Assembly (NCBI GenBank): GCA_036674765.1 | Contig: JARVKI010000050.1 | Span: 124,001 to 188,000 of the forward strand | Reading direction: 5' to 3' | Origin: Seiridium cupressi | Taxonomy: Eukaryota; Ascomycota; Sordariomycetes; Amphisphaeriales; Sporocadaceae | Length of the DNA: 64,000 nt | Part shown: piece by piece, positions 33,009 to 45,888 of the stretch | Numbering within the stretch: position 1 is the stretch's first letter | How the letters are laid out: each line of letters begins with the position of its first letter | The notes under the pieces: model-generated | Told to the model about the DNA's origin: nothing | The model's input: the letters and a program-made list of their open reading frames with translations, nothing else | Database searches by the model: none | Program-made: the position numbers and the translations under genes

Positions 33009-35750
33009 ACATCCATTTATGAATACGGTTAGGGAGGTGTAAGAATTCTTGGCGCATCTGGTACCTAGACTAGATGCGCGGCGAGAACATCTTTTTAAAG
33101 GGCGGCTTTTATAGAATGTGCAGCATAGGGCCGCCGATTAGAGTCGTAGTGGCCCTTGAGTCGCCTTCCGGTGGTAAAATTTGGCATAGGCCTAGGAATA
33201 GACATATCTTGACAGTTTTCTGCGGTTTTGTTTGTTAAAATAATGAGAAAGTCGTCTTTCAGCACTTGACCAATTATGAGGAAAGTTGGGCGTCCATAAC
33301 TGCTGCCAAATAGTTAATCGCCTCTAGTATGTGATGTACTAAGGAGGGAGAAGGGGAGGGCCCACTTGAAAGTAGATTAAGATCATAATAATAAAAACTC
33401 TCCTGTTGATATTCCAAAGTTGGGTTTGCCAATATAAACCAGGTATGCTATGAAAATTATGGCATGCCACTATTCCCCGTGGTGTTCGAGGAACGTACGC
33501 TTTCCGTGGCTCATTGCTGTGCATACATTGGCCGTGCTCCCTTTGTGCCGTCCAGCATAACCTTAATGAGCAGCTTGCCGGGCCTTGATGGGGGCTTGTC
33601 TGCTTCGAAAGAGAGTAATGAGTTAAGCGTTTTCTCTCGCGCCTTTGAGATCATATATTACAGCCAAGTGTAGCCCTTGACTGGGCTGGCCATAGGAAAA
33701 CCTGGGCTATGGGCCGAAGAGCGATATGACCCGCTTCAGTATGATCAGGACCGTGTTATCCGCTGTAGATTGATGGCAAAATCTGCAGTGAGAAGTACTA
33801 TATACAATCCGAACTTCCATTCACTTGCGCTTTGTCCGAGTAAAGATATCGCGTGCACAGTGATAAATCAGCAATAACAACGATTAACACAGCCAGGGTT
33901 CCATGAAAGCCTACAAGGCAGTGCACTAGCATCAACAGTCATATTAAAAGATGTCTTGATGAAGAAATGTGGAAAAATGGTTAATAGAGTTTTCAATCCG
34001 GGCTCTTTTATGTAGCTGGCCGGTCAACAATGCTATTATCCGATTGGTTTGGTTAAGGCTGACCGTGACGACCTCAAGATGACCTGCAGGAAATCTCCCG
34101 CAAAGAGAGCCTAATACGAGTGATTACGGCTATGGAATGCGGTCGATGTTCGTCGTATAACCGCAAGAAAAGCGTGTCGTCCTCTTACGAAACCTGCCTT
34201 AAGCCGTAGAGTCTAATGAAATTTAGCTATTTCGGATCCTGATGTTAACAGTGTAGAAGCATACTAGGTCTTCGGGGATTTGACAATTGTTTGCTAATGG
34301 ATCACATTGAGAATCTATGCCCGATGGTATTACTCATGGGTGTTGTAACGCGCTTATCTACTGATACAATGAATCCATGCATATATGAAGATTCGGCGCG
34401 TAGAGTATAAATGCGCTCTGTGGGCGAAAGGATTGATATGTTGGGGTAAATGAGTATGTTGTTGGCAAATGAGTGAAGCTGTCACGACTAGCTAAACAAC
34501 AGCGACTGTTGGTGTTTTTAGATGTGGGCCTACCACGCCCCATGTCAGATGCACGAGCCGTTCTACAGCCACAGCGGCGACGTGCGTCAGGGGTGATCCC
34601 ATTGTGTCAAATTCGGGAAGTGGTGTGGCAGCGTGGAGAGCGATCATTTGTCCTCCTGCCCAGCTTTTTTGTTTTGGTTTCTTTTTTTGTTCGGCCGTTG
34701 GGAACAGTGATGTTGGAAGAGCGTACAGCTGTACATGTGGAAAGTGGCCATTGTTTGCATTCAATCGCATGGAAAATTTCTGCGTTGCAAGGCCGGAATG
34801 AGCATAGAAAGGTTTCCCAGCTTGATATGTAAGCGATCTTGTCCTTGTCGTCTACCTTCTCCATCAGTTGTTTCTGGGGCTGAGACGAAAGTGAGCCCTT
34901 GTCCGGGGCATTCGGGTGTTGGCGTAGTCGGGATTGCGATTGGACGAACGGTAGGTGCCGGGATCCAGGGTGTGGAGATGGTTGGTGTGTGTCTGGATTG
35001 ATCGATCTCCATCCATGTCACACGGCCTGTTGCAAGGCTCGACCCTCTTTTGGGGAGAGTTGGCGAGAGATGCGCCTGGCACTGGCATCAAAGGACAGAG
35101 GGCCGGAGTTTGGGACGGTGCAGCTTGGGAAAAGTGGCTAATTATGAAATCGTAATAATGGAAAGCGTTGAAGGAAGTAGACAGGAGTCTCGTCTCCCAC
35201 ACCTTGCATCATCAACACATTCAGTTCCATCCTGCACCCCATTTTCTTTTCCCCTCTGCACGCCTATACCATCCAGTATCGTCGCATTCTGGTCCCAACG
35301 CCATCATCCGTAGGCCGTTGGTCTGTATTCCAGCGTAGAATCCGGGGTGCTCAAGAACGCGCTTTCGACATTCCTCGATTATCAGAAGTATCGCGACACT
35401 GTACGCACACGCTCCTGGGCCTGTCCAGCTACGATCCTCTTGAGATACTGCTGAGGTCAATTCCACTGAAATCTCGCCCGTCGCTCGCACTTGCGCTCGA
35501 GGAGCTGTGATCGCAACTCTCGGAGCACGTAGACCCTCCTACTGTCAAGCAACTGCTGAGAGGCTTCATCCGCGCTTGCACCAGCCTGCGGGATCGAGCC
35601 TCAGTAGGTGTCCGCTGAAGGCTTCAGTTCGGACTGCGGTTTTCCCCTCCCCCATAGCCCCGGGTTTTGTTGTCTTAACGCCGCCTGCACAAGAGACGAT
35701 GGCGATGAGGTAGGTAGGTTAGAGACAGCACAAACCCAGCTTAAAAGAGG
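33009..35750. other. Large intergenic region upstream of INO80
   Basis: About 2.7 kb with no supported gene. Open frames up to 119 codons at 34473-35313 lie on both strands and have no features. A T-rich block (about 34665-34691) could be a poly-dA:dT nucleosome-excluding element. The 250 bp before 35751 are likely 5' leader. Confidence 0.45.
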
Positions 35751-38700
35751 ATGGCGGCAAACAATTTCCACGCGACGGTGCTCCGGCGCACAGAGGACCA
35801 GCGATTCCAGGATGATGACAGACTGCTGCGGCCACCTGTACAGGCGCACAATCCGACGCCGACGAGAGCAGGAGCGGAAGCAGCAGCACCAGGCCGAGTC
35901 GTCGCGCCAGTGCCAATCCCAGCTCCAGCGCCAGGCCCAGGGCCAGGTCCAGCTCCCGCCCTAGCTGCCAGCGCGGGAGTGTTGAGTGCGCCAGGACCAC
36001 ATCATCCCTCGTTTCTGGATGCGGTGGATTCTGGCAGCCATGCGATGCCGACGAATGCCAATGGCGCCAACCTGAGATCCCCGACAGCATCGACGCAATT
36101 CTCGAATTTGCAATCACCAGCAGATTTTCGCCAGCCCGCGTCATTCCAGCACAACCACTCTTCCTCCTCATCCACATCACCACCCTCCCACCACAACCCT
36201 CCTGCCGTCGCTGCACCATCGCCGTCGGCGATTTCGACGCGCCCCCCGATCCAATTTAGCACGGGCGCGTCCTCGCACCTCACCACTAACGCTGGATCGC
36301 CATCGTCAGCACATCCGTCGCTACCAGCTGGCCTGCCACCGCTGGCTCCTCCCCAAGGGGCCTTCGGCTCTATCATGGCATCCAACGGCGCAAATGGTGC
36401 CAATGCACCCCATCATGCATCGCCCTTGCAACCGCCGCGAACCTCGAGCCGTCTTTCCTCCTCGTCCGATTATCACCCGCCGGCCAGAGAGAAGACGTCG
36501 GGCAGCTTCTACGATCCCTTGACTGACACCACCAAAGAGAGAAGGCCATCCGACTCGTGGTCCAGTAACAAGCCGGTAAGACGAATACTTGATATACACG
36601 GATTTCTATACTGCTTGCCCAAAACACCATGCATCATCATCGAGCCACCTATTTACACGTAGATTCCCTGCTGCAACACATCACAGCACCTCCAAGGTGC
36701 CCGTTCATCACGTTGCATCAAGTGTTGCCCGTGTGATCGAGCTAGTGACCTCGCCTTGATCTCTATGGGACAGTTCATCAATCTGCTCAGTACCTGGACA
36801 GGGGCTTGTCGCACGGAACAGCTCTTCCCACCAGCAGAAGCTAGAGAGACACTGATTGTGAGGCAACAAGCAAAGACGTATCAATCTGTCTTGCACCGGG
36901 CGACCACAATGAAACCATACTTTTTACACACAACACCATCTCCTTTCAATCCCCCACCTTCACATGAGATCTGACGGAAGCAATCCATCAAGACTAACGT
37001 GGATATTACCCAGTCGCGATCCGATGCGTATAACTACGCGCAACCGAAATCCGACTCAACGCACCGCAACGGATATGGTTCACCTCCATCACCTGTGAAT
37101 GCAAATTTGGCCCCGCGGAGCCGAAGCCCACATTCACACTCGCACCCAAAGAACAACGGTTACAGTGCTGATCCTGCGAGCCCAACCAATAAGGCTCTCA
37201 ATCTAACAACATCCCCTTTGCGTCAGCGCCCTGCGCAAGAGTCTTCAACACGGCATACACCAACCCCTGCTGCTTCCATGTCATCAATACTGAATCCAGA
37301 ACCAGCCGCTGCTCCAGCCAACGCACCAGCTGCCGCTTCGAGCGTAAGTCGAACATCATTACACATTTACCCTCTGCACCGACATTGCGCAGATTAATAC
37401 TTCCTGGCGCAAGGCTTGCCGCCAATCCTGCTCACCTTTCCGACACGCATCTCGTACACATCGCCTCTTGACTTTTCTTCTTGTCTATTTGCTACTTACG
37501 CTGACCCAAATTTGTAGACGCCGAGCCGTGCAGCAGAACTAATGTCGTTCTCCAACATTCTTTCCAGCGCTGACCCGCTACCGAAGCCTAGTAGACCGGC
37601 TATTATGGCCGAGAAGAAGGAGAAGACTGCCCGCAAGCCCAAGGGCCGAGAGTCACATTTACGCGATAGCGAAAGCAAGAAGGTTTCCCGCCGTCCGTCG
37701 AGTGGTCCCAACGACTCGACCAGCAGAGGCATCAAGCGCCAGTCAAATGGCCAAGCAAAACCCAAGCAGCTGTCCGCAAAGAAGGAGAAAAAGATCGAAA
37801 AGGTTCTTGAACGTCTGGACGCCGAAGCCGACGATGTAGACTTGTCCGAGCTCGAGATAGAACACGAATTCTACGTCGGCCGCAGCAAACGGCGTCGACT
37901 TGAACTAGAGAGAATCGAAAGTCACGACAACAAGGCACGTCGTGAAGAGTTCGCAGGCTATTCAAGTAAGAGGCTTGCTGCTCAAGCAATTTTCGGCAAG
38001 AGACGTTACGACGATGTGCACTACGAAGAAGCCCTGCAAGAGGTTCGGGAGCGTGAGGTCTACGCCGAGAAGGAACGGAAGAAGGACATGCAGCGCAAGC
38101 GCCGCCGTGAAAAGTCCATGCAAGTGACTATTGAGCAGAAGGAAGCTGCGCTAGCCCGAGCATTGGCCGCAGAGGACGAAAGTGAACGACAGAAGCACCT
38201 TCGCGAGGCCGAGCGCGCGAACAAGAAGGCCCAACAAACCAAGCTCATCCTGCAAAAGGGCATCAAAGGACCCGCACGCAACATTGCACCATCAGACATC
38301 AACATGGAGGGCGGTACACAATCTGTTTTCCTCTTGGGAAGTGATGCGGAACCAAGTGTCAAGGGTAAAGGTAAACGCTCGGGTACTCGCCCTAAGAAGT
38401 CCAAGGAGCAAAAGCAGGCCGAGAAGGATGCTGCAGAGGCTGCCCAAGCCGCCATCGACGCTGGCGAAGAACTTCCTCCGGCCAGAGAGGAGCAGAAAAT
38501 TCGCATCAAACTCAGTAAGAGTTCATCAAATCTGAAAGAGGCACGTGACAAGGACAGAGAACTTTCAGACGACATCAGAGAATCCAAGGAGAAGGCTGCC
38601 GATGACCTCCCAGTCAATCCTCTGGAAACCAAGTTCCAGTCCAAGGGCTACAACCAGATCTATGATCAGATCTGGCGGGATCTTGCTCGCAAGGATGTTT

Positions 38701-41700
38701 CCAGGACTTACAAACTTGCCGTTGATTCTTATGCCACCAAAGCTTCTAACCTGAAAAAGACTGCTATTCTCGCCTCAAAGGAGGCCAAGCGTTGGCAGCT
38801 GCGCACCAATAAGGGCACCAAAGATCTTCAGGCGCGGGCCAAACGATGCATGCGAGACATGATGAGTTTCTGGAAGCGCAATGAACGTGAGGAACGTGAT
38901 CTCCGCAAGGCCGCCGAACGCCAAGAACTGGAGAATGCTCGTAAGGAGGAAGCCGACCGCGAGGCAGCTCGTCAGAAGAGGAAACTCAACTTCTTGATCT
39001 CGCAAACAGAGCTGTATTCTCACTTCATCGGCAAGAAGATCAAGACTGATGAAGTCGAGCGAAGTACCGATAACCCCGAGATAGCTCCCGCCGGTGATAT
39101 CCCTTCGACCGACAAGAAGAATGTCGAGGAGCCAACTGGACCTGTCGGCAACAAGGTTACGGATTTCAACTCTTTGACTTTCGAAGAAGAGGATGAGGAA
39201 GCCCTTCGTGCTGCCGCCGTAGCCAATGCACAGAATGCCATTGCTGAAGCCCAACAAAAGGCGCGGGCCTTCAACAAGAAGGACGCAGACATGGACGAGG
39301 ACGGCGAGATGAACTTCCAGAATCCGACTGGTATGGGTGATGTCGAGATCGAGCAACCTAAAATGCTGAACTGCCAGCTGAAGGAATACCAAATAAAAGG
39401 CCTCAACTGGCTTGCCAACCTTTACGAGCAAGGCATCAATGGAATTCTTGCAGACGAGATGGGTCTCGGCAAGACAGTCCAGTCCATTTCCGTCATGGCG
39501 TATCTGGCCGAAGTTCACGACATCTGGGGTCCGTTCTTGGTTGTTGCGCCAGCATCGACTCTGCACAACTGGCAACAAGAAATCGCAAAGTTTGTTCCAG
39601 ACTTCAAATGTCTCCCATATTGGGGTACCGCAGGCGATCGAAAGATCCTTCGCAAGTTCTGGGATCGCAAGCACAACACGTACCGGAAGGATTCTCCGTT
39701 TCACGTCTTGGTCACATCGTATCAAATGGTTGTCTCTGATGTCGCTTACTTCCAGAAAATGCGCTGGCAGTACATGATCTTGGATGAGGCACAAGCCATC
39801 AAGAGTTCCCAAAGTTCGCGCTGGAAGTGTCTTCTGAGCTTCCACTGTCGCAACCGCCTGCTTTTGACCGGTACCCCCATCCAGAACAACATGCAGGAGC
39901 TTTGGGCACTGCTCCATTTCATCATGCCGTCGCTCTTTGACTCGCACGATGAATTCAGCGAGTGGTTCTCCAAGGATATCGAATCGCACGCGCAAAGCAA
40001 CACAACGCTCAACGAGGACCAGCTTAAGCGGCTGCATATGATCCTCAAGCCGTTCATGCTGCGTCGTGTGAAGAAGCATGTACAGAAGGAGCTTGGAGAC
40101 AAGATTGAACTTGATGTCTTCTGTAACCTTACATACCGTCAACGTGCCTATTACCGCAATCTCCGCAACCAGATCAGCATCATGGACCTTATCGAGAAAG
40201 CGACGCTTGGTGACGATCAAGATTCTGGCACACTCATGAACCTCGTCATGCAGTTCCGAAAAGTCTGCAATCATCCTGATTTGTTCGAGCGTGCTGATAC
40301 AACGAGCCCGTTCTTTTCTGGGTACTTCGCCGAGACAGCATCATTCATGCGTGAAGGTAGCAACGTATTCGTGGGATACTCGACGCGCAGTCTAATCCAG
40401 TACGATTTGCCACGCCTAGTGTGGAACGAGGGTGGAAGGCTCAACAAGGCGAGTAAAGACAATGTGAAGGCAGGGTTTAGAAATAAATACCTGAACCATC
40501 TCATGAACATTTGGACACCCGAAAATGTTCGCGAGAGCACAAGTGGCAAAGACGCCTTTTCGTTCCTGCGCTTCGCCGACACCAGCCCCGAAGAGGTCTA
40601 CAAAGCTAGTCACAAGGATGTGTACGCCCGAGCAGTTGATCTGGTCAAGAAAGAGAACCGGCTTGGTCACTTGAACGTCATATATGACGAACAAGAGGAT
40701 CGCAATTACACGCCAGCTCATGCTTTATTCCAGATCAGGGCTAGAGCGGAACGCAAACCACTTGCCGAGGTCACAAATGAGGGTATCTTGGGCAACCTCA
40801 TGAACATCTCCAAATCAGACTGGAAAGCCTCAGGCTTAAGTCGGCTTGAACAGGCCGCCCTGCCCGGGGCGACTGCCGTGCCTATCCAGGTATCTTGTGA
40901 AGGTACCCGTGTGCCGACCAGCGAGCGCGAGGACACATTGTTCAACGCGCCCATGCGCAAGGCTTTGTACGGACCCAATTTGGTGGAAGAGAAAGCCCTT
41001 GTCACGCAGAAGTATCCTGCTGAGCGGTATCCGACGCCGAAAATGCTGCCCCAGCCTGACAATGATAAGAGGCGATTCACCAATATTACTGTCCCGAGCA
41101 TGCGCCGCTTTGTCACTGATAGTGGTAAACTTGCAAAACTTGACCAGCTACTCTTCAAGTTGAAGGAGGAAGGGCACCGTGTCCTGCTTTACTTCCAGAT
41201 GACTCGTATGATCGATTTGATGGAGGAATACTTGACGTACCGGAATTACAAGTATTGCAGGTTAGATGGTTCCACCAAGCTGGAGGATCGTCGTGACACC
41301 GTCCACGACTTCCAAACTCGACCGGAGATTTTTATCTTCTTGCTATCGACCCGTGCTGGTGGTTTGGGTATCAACTTGACGTCTGCTGACACCGTCATCT
41401 TTTATGACAGTGATTGGAACCCCACCATCGACTCACAGGCCATGGACCGAGCTCATCGTCTTGGCCAGACCCGCCAGGTTACCGTGTACCGTCTGATCAC
41501 CCGTGGTACGATCGAGGAACGTATCCGTAAGAGAGCCATGCAGAAGGAGGAAGTGCAGCGTGTTGTCATACAGGGTGGCGGTGCACGTGGTGTCGACTTC
41601 AGCGGCCGTCGTCCTGCCGAGAACAGGAACAAGGACATTGCATTGTGGCTTGCAGATGACGAACAGGCCGAGCTGATTGAGCGGAGAGAGAAGGAGCTTC

Positions 41701-42035
41701 TCGAAAGCGGAGAGTTGGAGAAGCAGACCAAGAAGCGTGGCGGCGGCGCCGGCAGCGGCAGCAGCAAGAGGAAGAGGGATGCCGTCAGCCTAGATGACAT
41801 GTATCATGAAGGTGAGTCCTATATCCTGCCCGTGAGCCTGAAGGCTTTTTACTAACATGCGATGTGCTTAGGTGAGGGACACTTCGATGATGGCAACAAG
41901 GCGTCAGGTACCGCTACGCCCGCGGAACCAGACGCCCCAGCTGCACCTGCTGCAAAGAAACGACGCGCTGGCGGGAAGAAGGCTAAAACAGCGAAGCAAA
42001 GACTCGCCATTGCTGATGGAGAGGTCGACATGTGA
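35751..42035 (+). CDS. INO80: Chromatin-remodelling ATPase INO80, 1870 aa, four exons
   Basis: Catalytic subunit of the nuclear INO80 complex, which slides nucleosomes and exchanges H2A.Z using ATP. Exons 35751-36575, 37014-37343, 37518-41811 and 41872-42035 all join in frame. The first intron is long (438 nt) but ends in a good ACTAAC branch and CCCAG. The first ~390 residues are disordered, with Pro/Ala/Gly runs (about 55-75) and Ser/His/Asn-rich stretches. A basic coiled coil follows, then the DBINO domain (about 763-893, with [20 protein letters not shown]). The Snf2 ATPase has [12 protein letters not shown] (Lys1037) and DEAQ (1141-1144). A long INO80-type insertion separates it from the helicase C lobe, which contains [11 protein letters not shown] (about 1695-1705). 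The tail is basic. The insertion and DBINO distinguish it from other Snf2 proteins. Confidence 0.96.
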
Positions 42036-43043
42036 AGTCTCTTGCAACATATCACACTCCCCTCCCATGGACAAATGGGAATGGCGTTTTCTAGAGTATT
42101 GAAGATTTAATTTACTGCGAAGAGGGAAGACCACGGAAGACGGGGGAACGACTGCCATGGACTATGGGCCTTCCCGTGTATAACTGTACAGAATAAAATG
42201 AAGCATCAGGGAAGACTGGCAACCGAGGGTGGTATGCCACGGCGAGTTGCCTTTGCATTGCATTAGTATGCTTCTAAAGATTAGAGAGGGGGATAAGATT
42301 ATGGTCCTTCGTGAAGCAAGTACGCACTGCTACTCATGCAATGGCACTGAAATGTAACGTCTTGATAATAATTGCGTGATGCTTACCATCTACACTCAAC
42401 AACATTTGTTTGTTGAAGACAACATAAATCACATAATCTACACGGTTTCATAAAGTTACTATGGTCATTGGTGACATAGCATTCGCGACGATCAGATTCA
42501 CTTTGCTCACTGACAATAGCATGTCTGGTTCCTGAAATAAGTCCCAGTGAAAGCAGAAACCGAATACGGCATAATAAGCTCCTGGATGGCTTGGTGTGAA
42601 TGATAATTATACTACCAGCCCCAGGCTGTGTCATCGTAACTATAGCAACCAAGGTCAGATGGAGCACCGTATCATACATGTTTTCACTATCAAGTACGGC
42701 ACAATTGAAAAGCTGTGGTATCGTATTCGGTGCCGAGGATGGTCTCTAGTTTGCATTGTCTACTTTCTGCTTTTCGTTACTCCAATGACGGTTCCCACCT
42801 GGAAGAACTTCGCCAAATTTGCTTACGCCAAATACCAATAATTATCTCGAGAAGGTAAAAAAGGATTAAGGAATGACAAGAAGTGTATGTTCTCAGACGC
42901 GGCCGCCGCCCATGTGCCCACCGCTGTCGCCGCTTTGTACGATGGCTCATCCCCAAGATACATTTCCGTCCACACGGTCAAGGCAAGAATCCAAGCCTTC
43001 TGCTTCACCAACGTCCCTCATTGTCACGTCCTTCGTGGTGATC
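42036..43043. other. Convergent intergenic region
   Basis: About 1 kb between the INO80 stop (plus) and the mucin-like gene stop (minus). AT-rich with no supported gene. An open frame at 42823-43011 on the minus strand begins just after the mucin stop, and I could not connect it by splicing to a sensible tail. Confidence 0.5.
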
Positions 43044-45888
43044 TCACTGGTTGTTGTTACCACCGTAGCCTTTGCCCTTCCACCAGCTGCCCCAACCGCC
43101 TTCATGCTCATGTTGACCTCCCCAGTGATTTTCGTTGCCTGGCTGGCTGGGCGCACTGGTCGTGGTTGGAGCGGCAGTGGATGGATAGACGGTGACGGGG
43201 TAGCATGTCACAGCGCCGTAGCCCCTGGCAACACAAGTCGTGGTGACGGAGACAGTGGGCGATATTGTCTGAGACGAAGAGGCCGAGTTTGTGATTGCAT
43301 CATTGGAGGAGGTGGTGCGTCCCGAAGTAGACGTGGTCCAGGTGGGGATCTCAGTGGTAGTAGAAGGGACGGTGTGGCAGCTGTATGTCCCAGTGTCTCC
43401 GTAAGATTGACTTGAATAGACACAGGTCACGCTGGCGCTCACGATTTCGGTGCTAGTAGATGCACTACTGGTAATGGTTGCAGATGAAGTAATGCTATCG
43501 GATGATGTTGAAGAGGTGGTATCAGTTGCACTCGAAGTCGACACTGTGTCAGTGGTACTGCTGGCCGATTCAGATGAGCTTGTAATGCCTGAAGAGGTAA
43601 GCTCAGTTGACGTTGTGCCAGTCGCCTGGGTGGAGGAGCTTCCGTATGGTGTCGAGATCGTCGATGTAGTCACTGTAGTGGCCTCTGTGACGGTCAAAGT
43701 AGTTACAGAACCAGTCGAAGAAGTAGTTTCCGGGGATGACGAAGATGAGCTCCAAGTGGTAGCCAAGCTTGTAGAGCTGCTAGTTGATGAGATAGACTCT
43801 GTTACCGTGATAGTCGAAGTGCTTCCAATGACAGTACTACTCGTTGAGAGCGACTCACTGCTGGATGAGCCAGTCTCACTGATTGAAGTAGAGGACGAGG
43901 TTGGAAGCGGGGAGACAGTATATGTAGTGATCGTTACTGACGTTATGGCGGAGGTACTTGAGCTGCTGCTACTATCTAAAGTTGACGAAGAAGAGCTACT
44001 CTCGGTCTGAGACGCAGTGCTAGTCGGAAGAGTTGACGAACTTCCCCGTTCAGATGTCGAAGTGGAGACAGTCACTGTGATTGTCGAAGTTGACCCAATA
44101 TTCGTGCTTGAGGTAGAGTCTGTGACATCACTTGAACCAGACTGGGTCGGCAATGAGCTTGTGCCAGTGTTGCTTATGGTAGACCCCGTGCTGGAGGTGG
44201 ATATGGGAACACTGCTTGATTCGGACTGCGTCGTGGTGACTGTGTTTGTGCTGCTAGCAGTTGAGTCTGAAGCACTGCTCGAACTAGATGGTGCCGTTGT
44301 TGAGAGACTCGCAGTACTGCTAGAGTATGTAGAGAGGGAACTAGAGCTTCCAGTATCCAAGGAGGAGCTGGTAAGGATACTGCTCGACGTTGGCAAACTC
44401 CAGGTAGTCGTCGTAATAGTCACGCTTGTTCCAGTCGTGACCCGGGTGCTAGTAGATCCAATTATGCTGGTCGAGTTCCAGGAATAAGAAGTACGTGTTG
44501 CTGTGGTGCTCACGGTAGTGATATCGCTGGTCTCACTACTAGATAAACTTGAATATAGGCTAGATGTCAAGCTTGTATCTGTCGAGGATGTAATGAAAGA
44601 CGAAGAGCTCGTAAGAGATTCAGTGCTGAGTGAAGCGGTAGTTGAACCAGTAGAAGATGTGCTGACCACGCTGGAAGTTGTGTTGACCCATGGCGCCGAG
44701 GTATAGCTGGACGAAGCAGTGATGGTGCTTGACAAAATTACCGTCGCAGTTGACGTCAAGGTTGTGTCAGAGTATGTGCTGGACGATGCAGTCTTCGTCT
44801 CAGTTACCGTACTCCCGCTTGTGACTGTGACGGTGCTGTGGATTGTGCTTTCACTAGAAGACGCAGAGCTTGTCTCGGAGCTTGATCCTGTGCTTGCCAA
44901 CGAAGAGGTGGTAGACTGGACTACGGAGCTGGTCGACCCGCTATAATCACTGCTGCTTATCGAAGAAGTTGTCGAGCCGGTAATTGCACTGATATCAGAA
45001 GTTGTTGTGCCTGACCTCGATGACAACGTGGTAGTCAGTGTGCTAGTAGTGATACTGCCAGATGACGAAGATGCAGAGCCACTAAGGCTACTGGACACAG
45101 TGTGATCCGTCGTGCTGATTTTGCTTGTCAGTGTATTACTATATCCTCCGTGCCAAAAGAAACCTACCAAGTGGTACCCAAAGAGCTCGAGCTTCCAGTT
45201 CCAGTTGTCCCAGAGTTGCTACTGGTTGTTATTCCAGCAGAGCTGGATGTCGTCAAAGATCCAGTGCTGACACTGCCGCTCGAGGAAGACGTGCTGGGGG
45301 TATAAACGCCGCTGGTATAGCTCGTCGCTACACTTGAAGATCCGCTGAGTGTTGAGGACCATGTACCATAGGAAGATGAAGTGCTAATCGCAATGGTCGA
45401 AGAGCTGCTGTCGGTGCTTACACTAGCGCTGGTTGTGCTCACGTCTACGGTGGAAGTTGAAGTTAGAGCTGTGGATGTGGTAGATGGGCTGATGGTGATA
45501 ATGACGCTGGACGTCACGCTTGACGTAAAGGTCAATGTCGTATTATCAGTGACAGAGCTGGAAGTGTAACTGTAGGAGGAAAGGCTTGTGGACGTTCCAG
45601 AAGATGAAGCTAGACTGGTAGACGAAAAACCAGACAAAGGTAAAGATGAAGTACTAATTACAGGGATCAATGAGGACTCAGTGCATCCAGCGTAGACTGT
45701 GACCGTGCTTGTGATGAGTGAAGCACAGCTACTGGCACAAACGGTGATGGTTTGAGGCTCTGGCACCTGCGGCAGCGCATTGGCTAGGGTAAATCTGATG
45801 GGTGGTCAGTACGACATGGCTTTCATGGAGATATTATGAATATTCCTCACCCCAGACCCAAAAGGGCCAAACGAGTGATGGCGCGCAT
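43044..45888 (-). CDS. Secreted Ser/Thr-rich mucin-like protein, 911 aa, three exons
   Basis: Exon 1 (45851-45888) encodes MRAITRLALLGLG. A 56-nt intron leads to exon 2 (45168-45794), and a 53-nt intron (GTAGGT donor, ACTGAC branch, ATCAG acceptor) leads to exon 3 (43044-45114). Splicing creates a classic signal peptide ending TLANA before LPQVPEPQTITVCASSCASL. The body of about 750 residues is overwhelmingly Ser/Thr, with imperfect repeats around GSTSTITVT, so heavy O-glycosylation is expected. Six or so cysteines lie at the two ends (TVCASSC, VYAGC; then VTCVYSS, YSCHTV, TTTCVARGYGAVTCYP). The tail is Trp/Gly/His-rich, ending WGSWWKGKGYGGNNNQ, with no GPI-anchor signal. Probably a cell-wall or secreted surface protein, with an adhesive or protective role inferred. 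Confidence 0.82.

Noticed and set aside
38775..40274. 499-codon minus-strand open frame
   Set aside because: Antisense shadow inside the INO80 coding exon; no domain, and INO80 motifs are unambiguous on the plus strand.
42823..43011. A further exon adding a GPI signal to the mucin-like protein
   Set aside because: The available donor at the stop leads to frames without a hydrophobic tail.
43450..45569. Long plus-strand open frames (up to 186 codons) rich in Val, Glu and Leu
   Set aside because: They are antisense shadows of the Ser/Thr-rich gene on the minus strand, whose codon bias keeps the opposite frames open.
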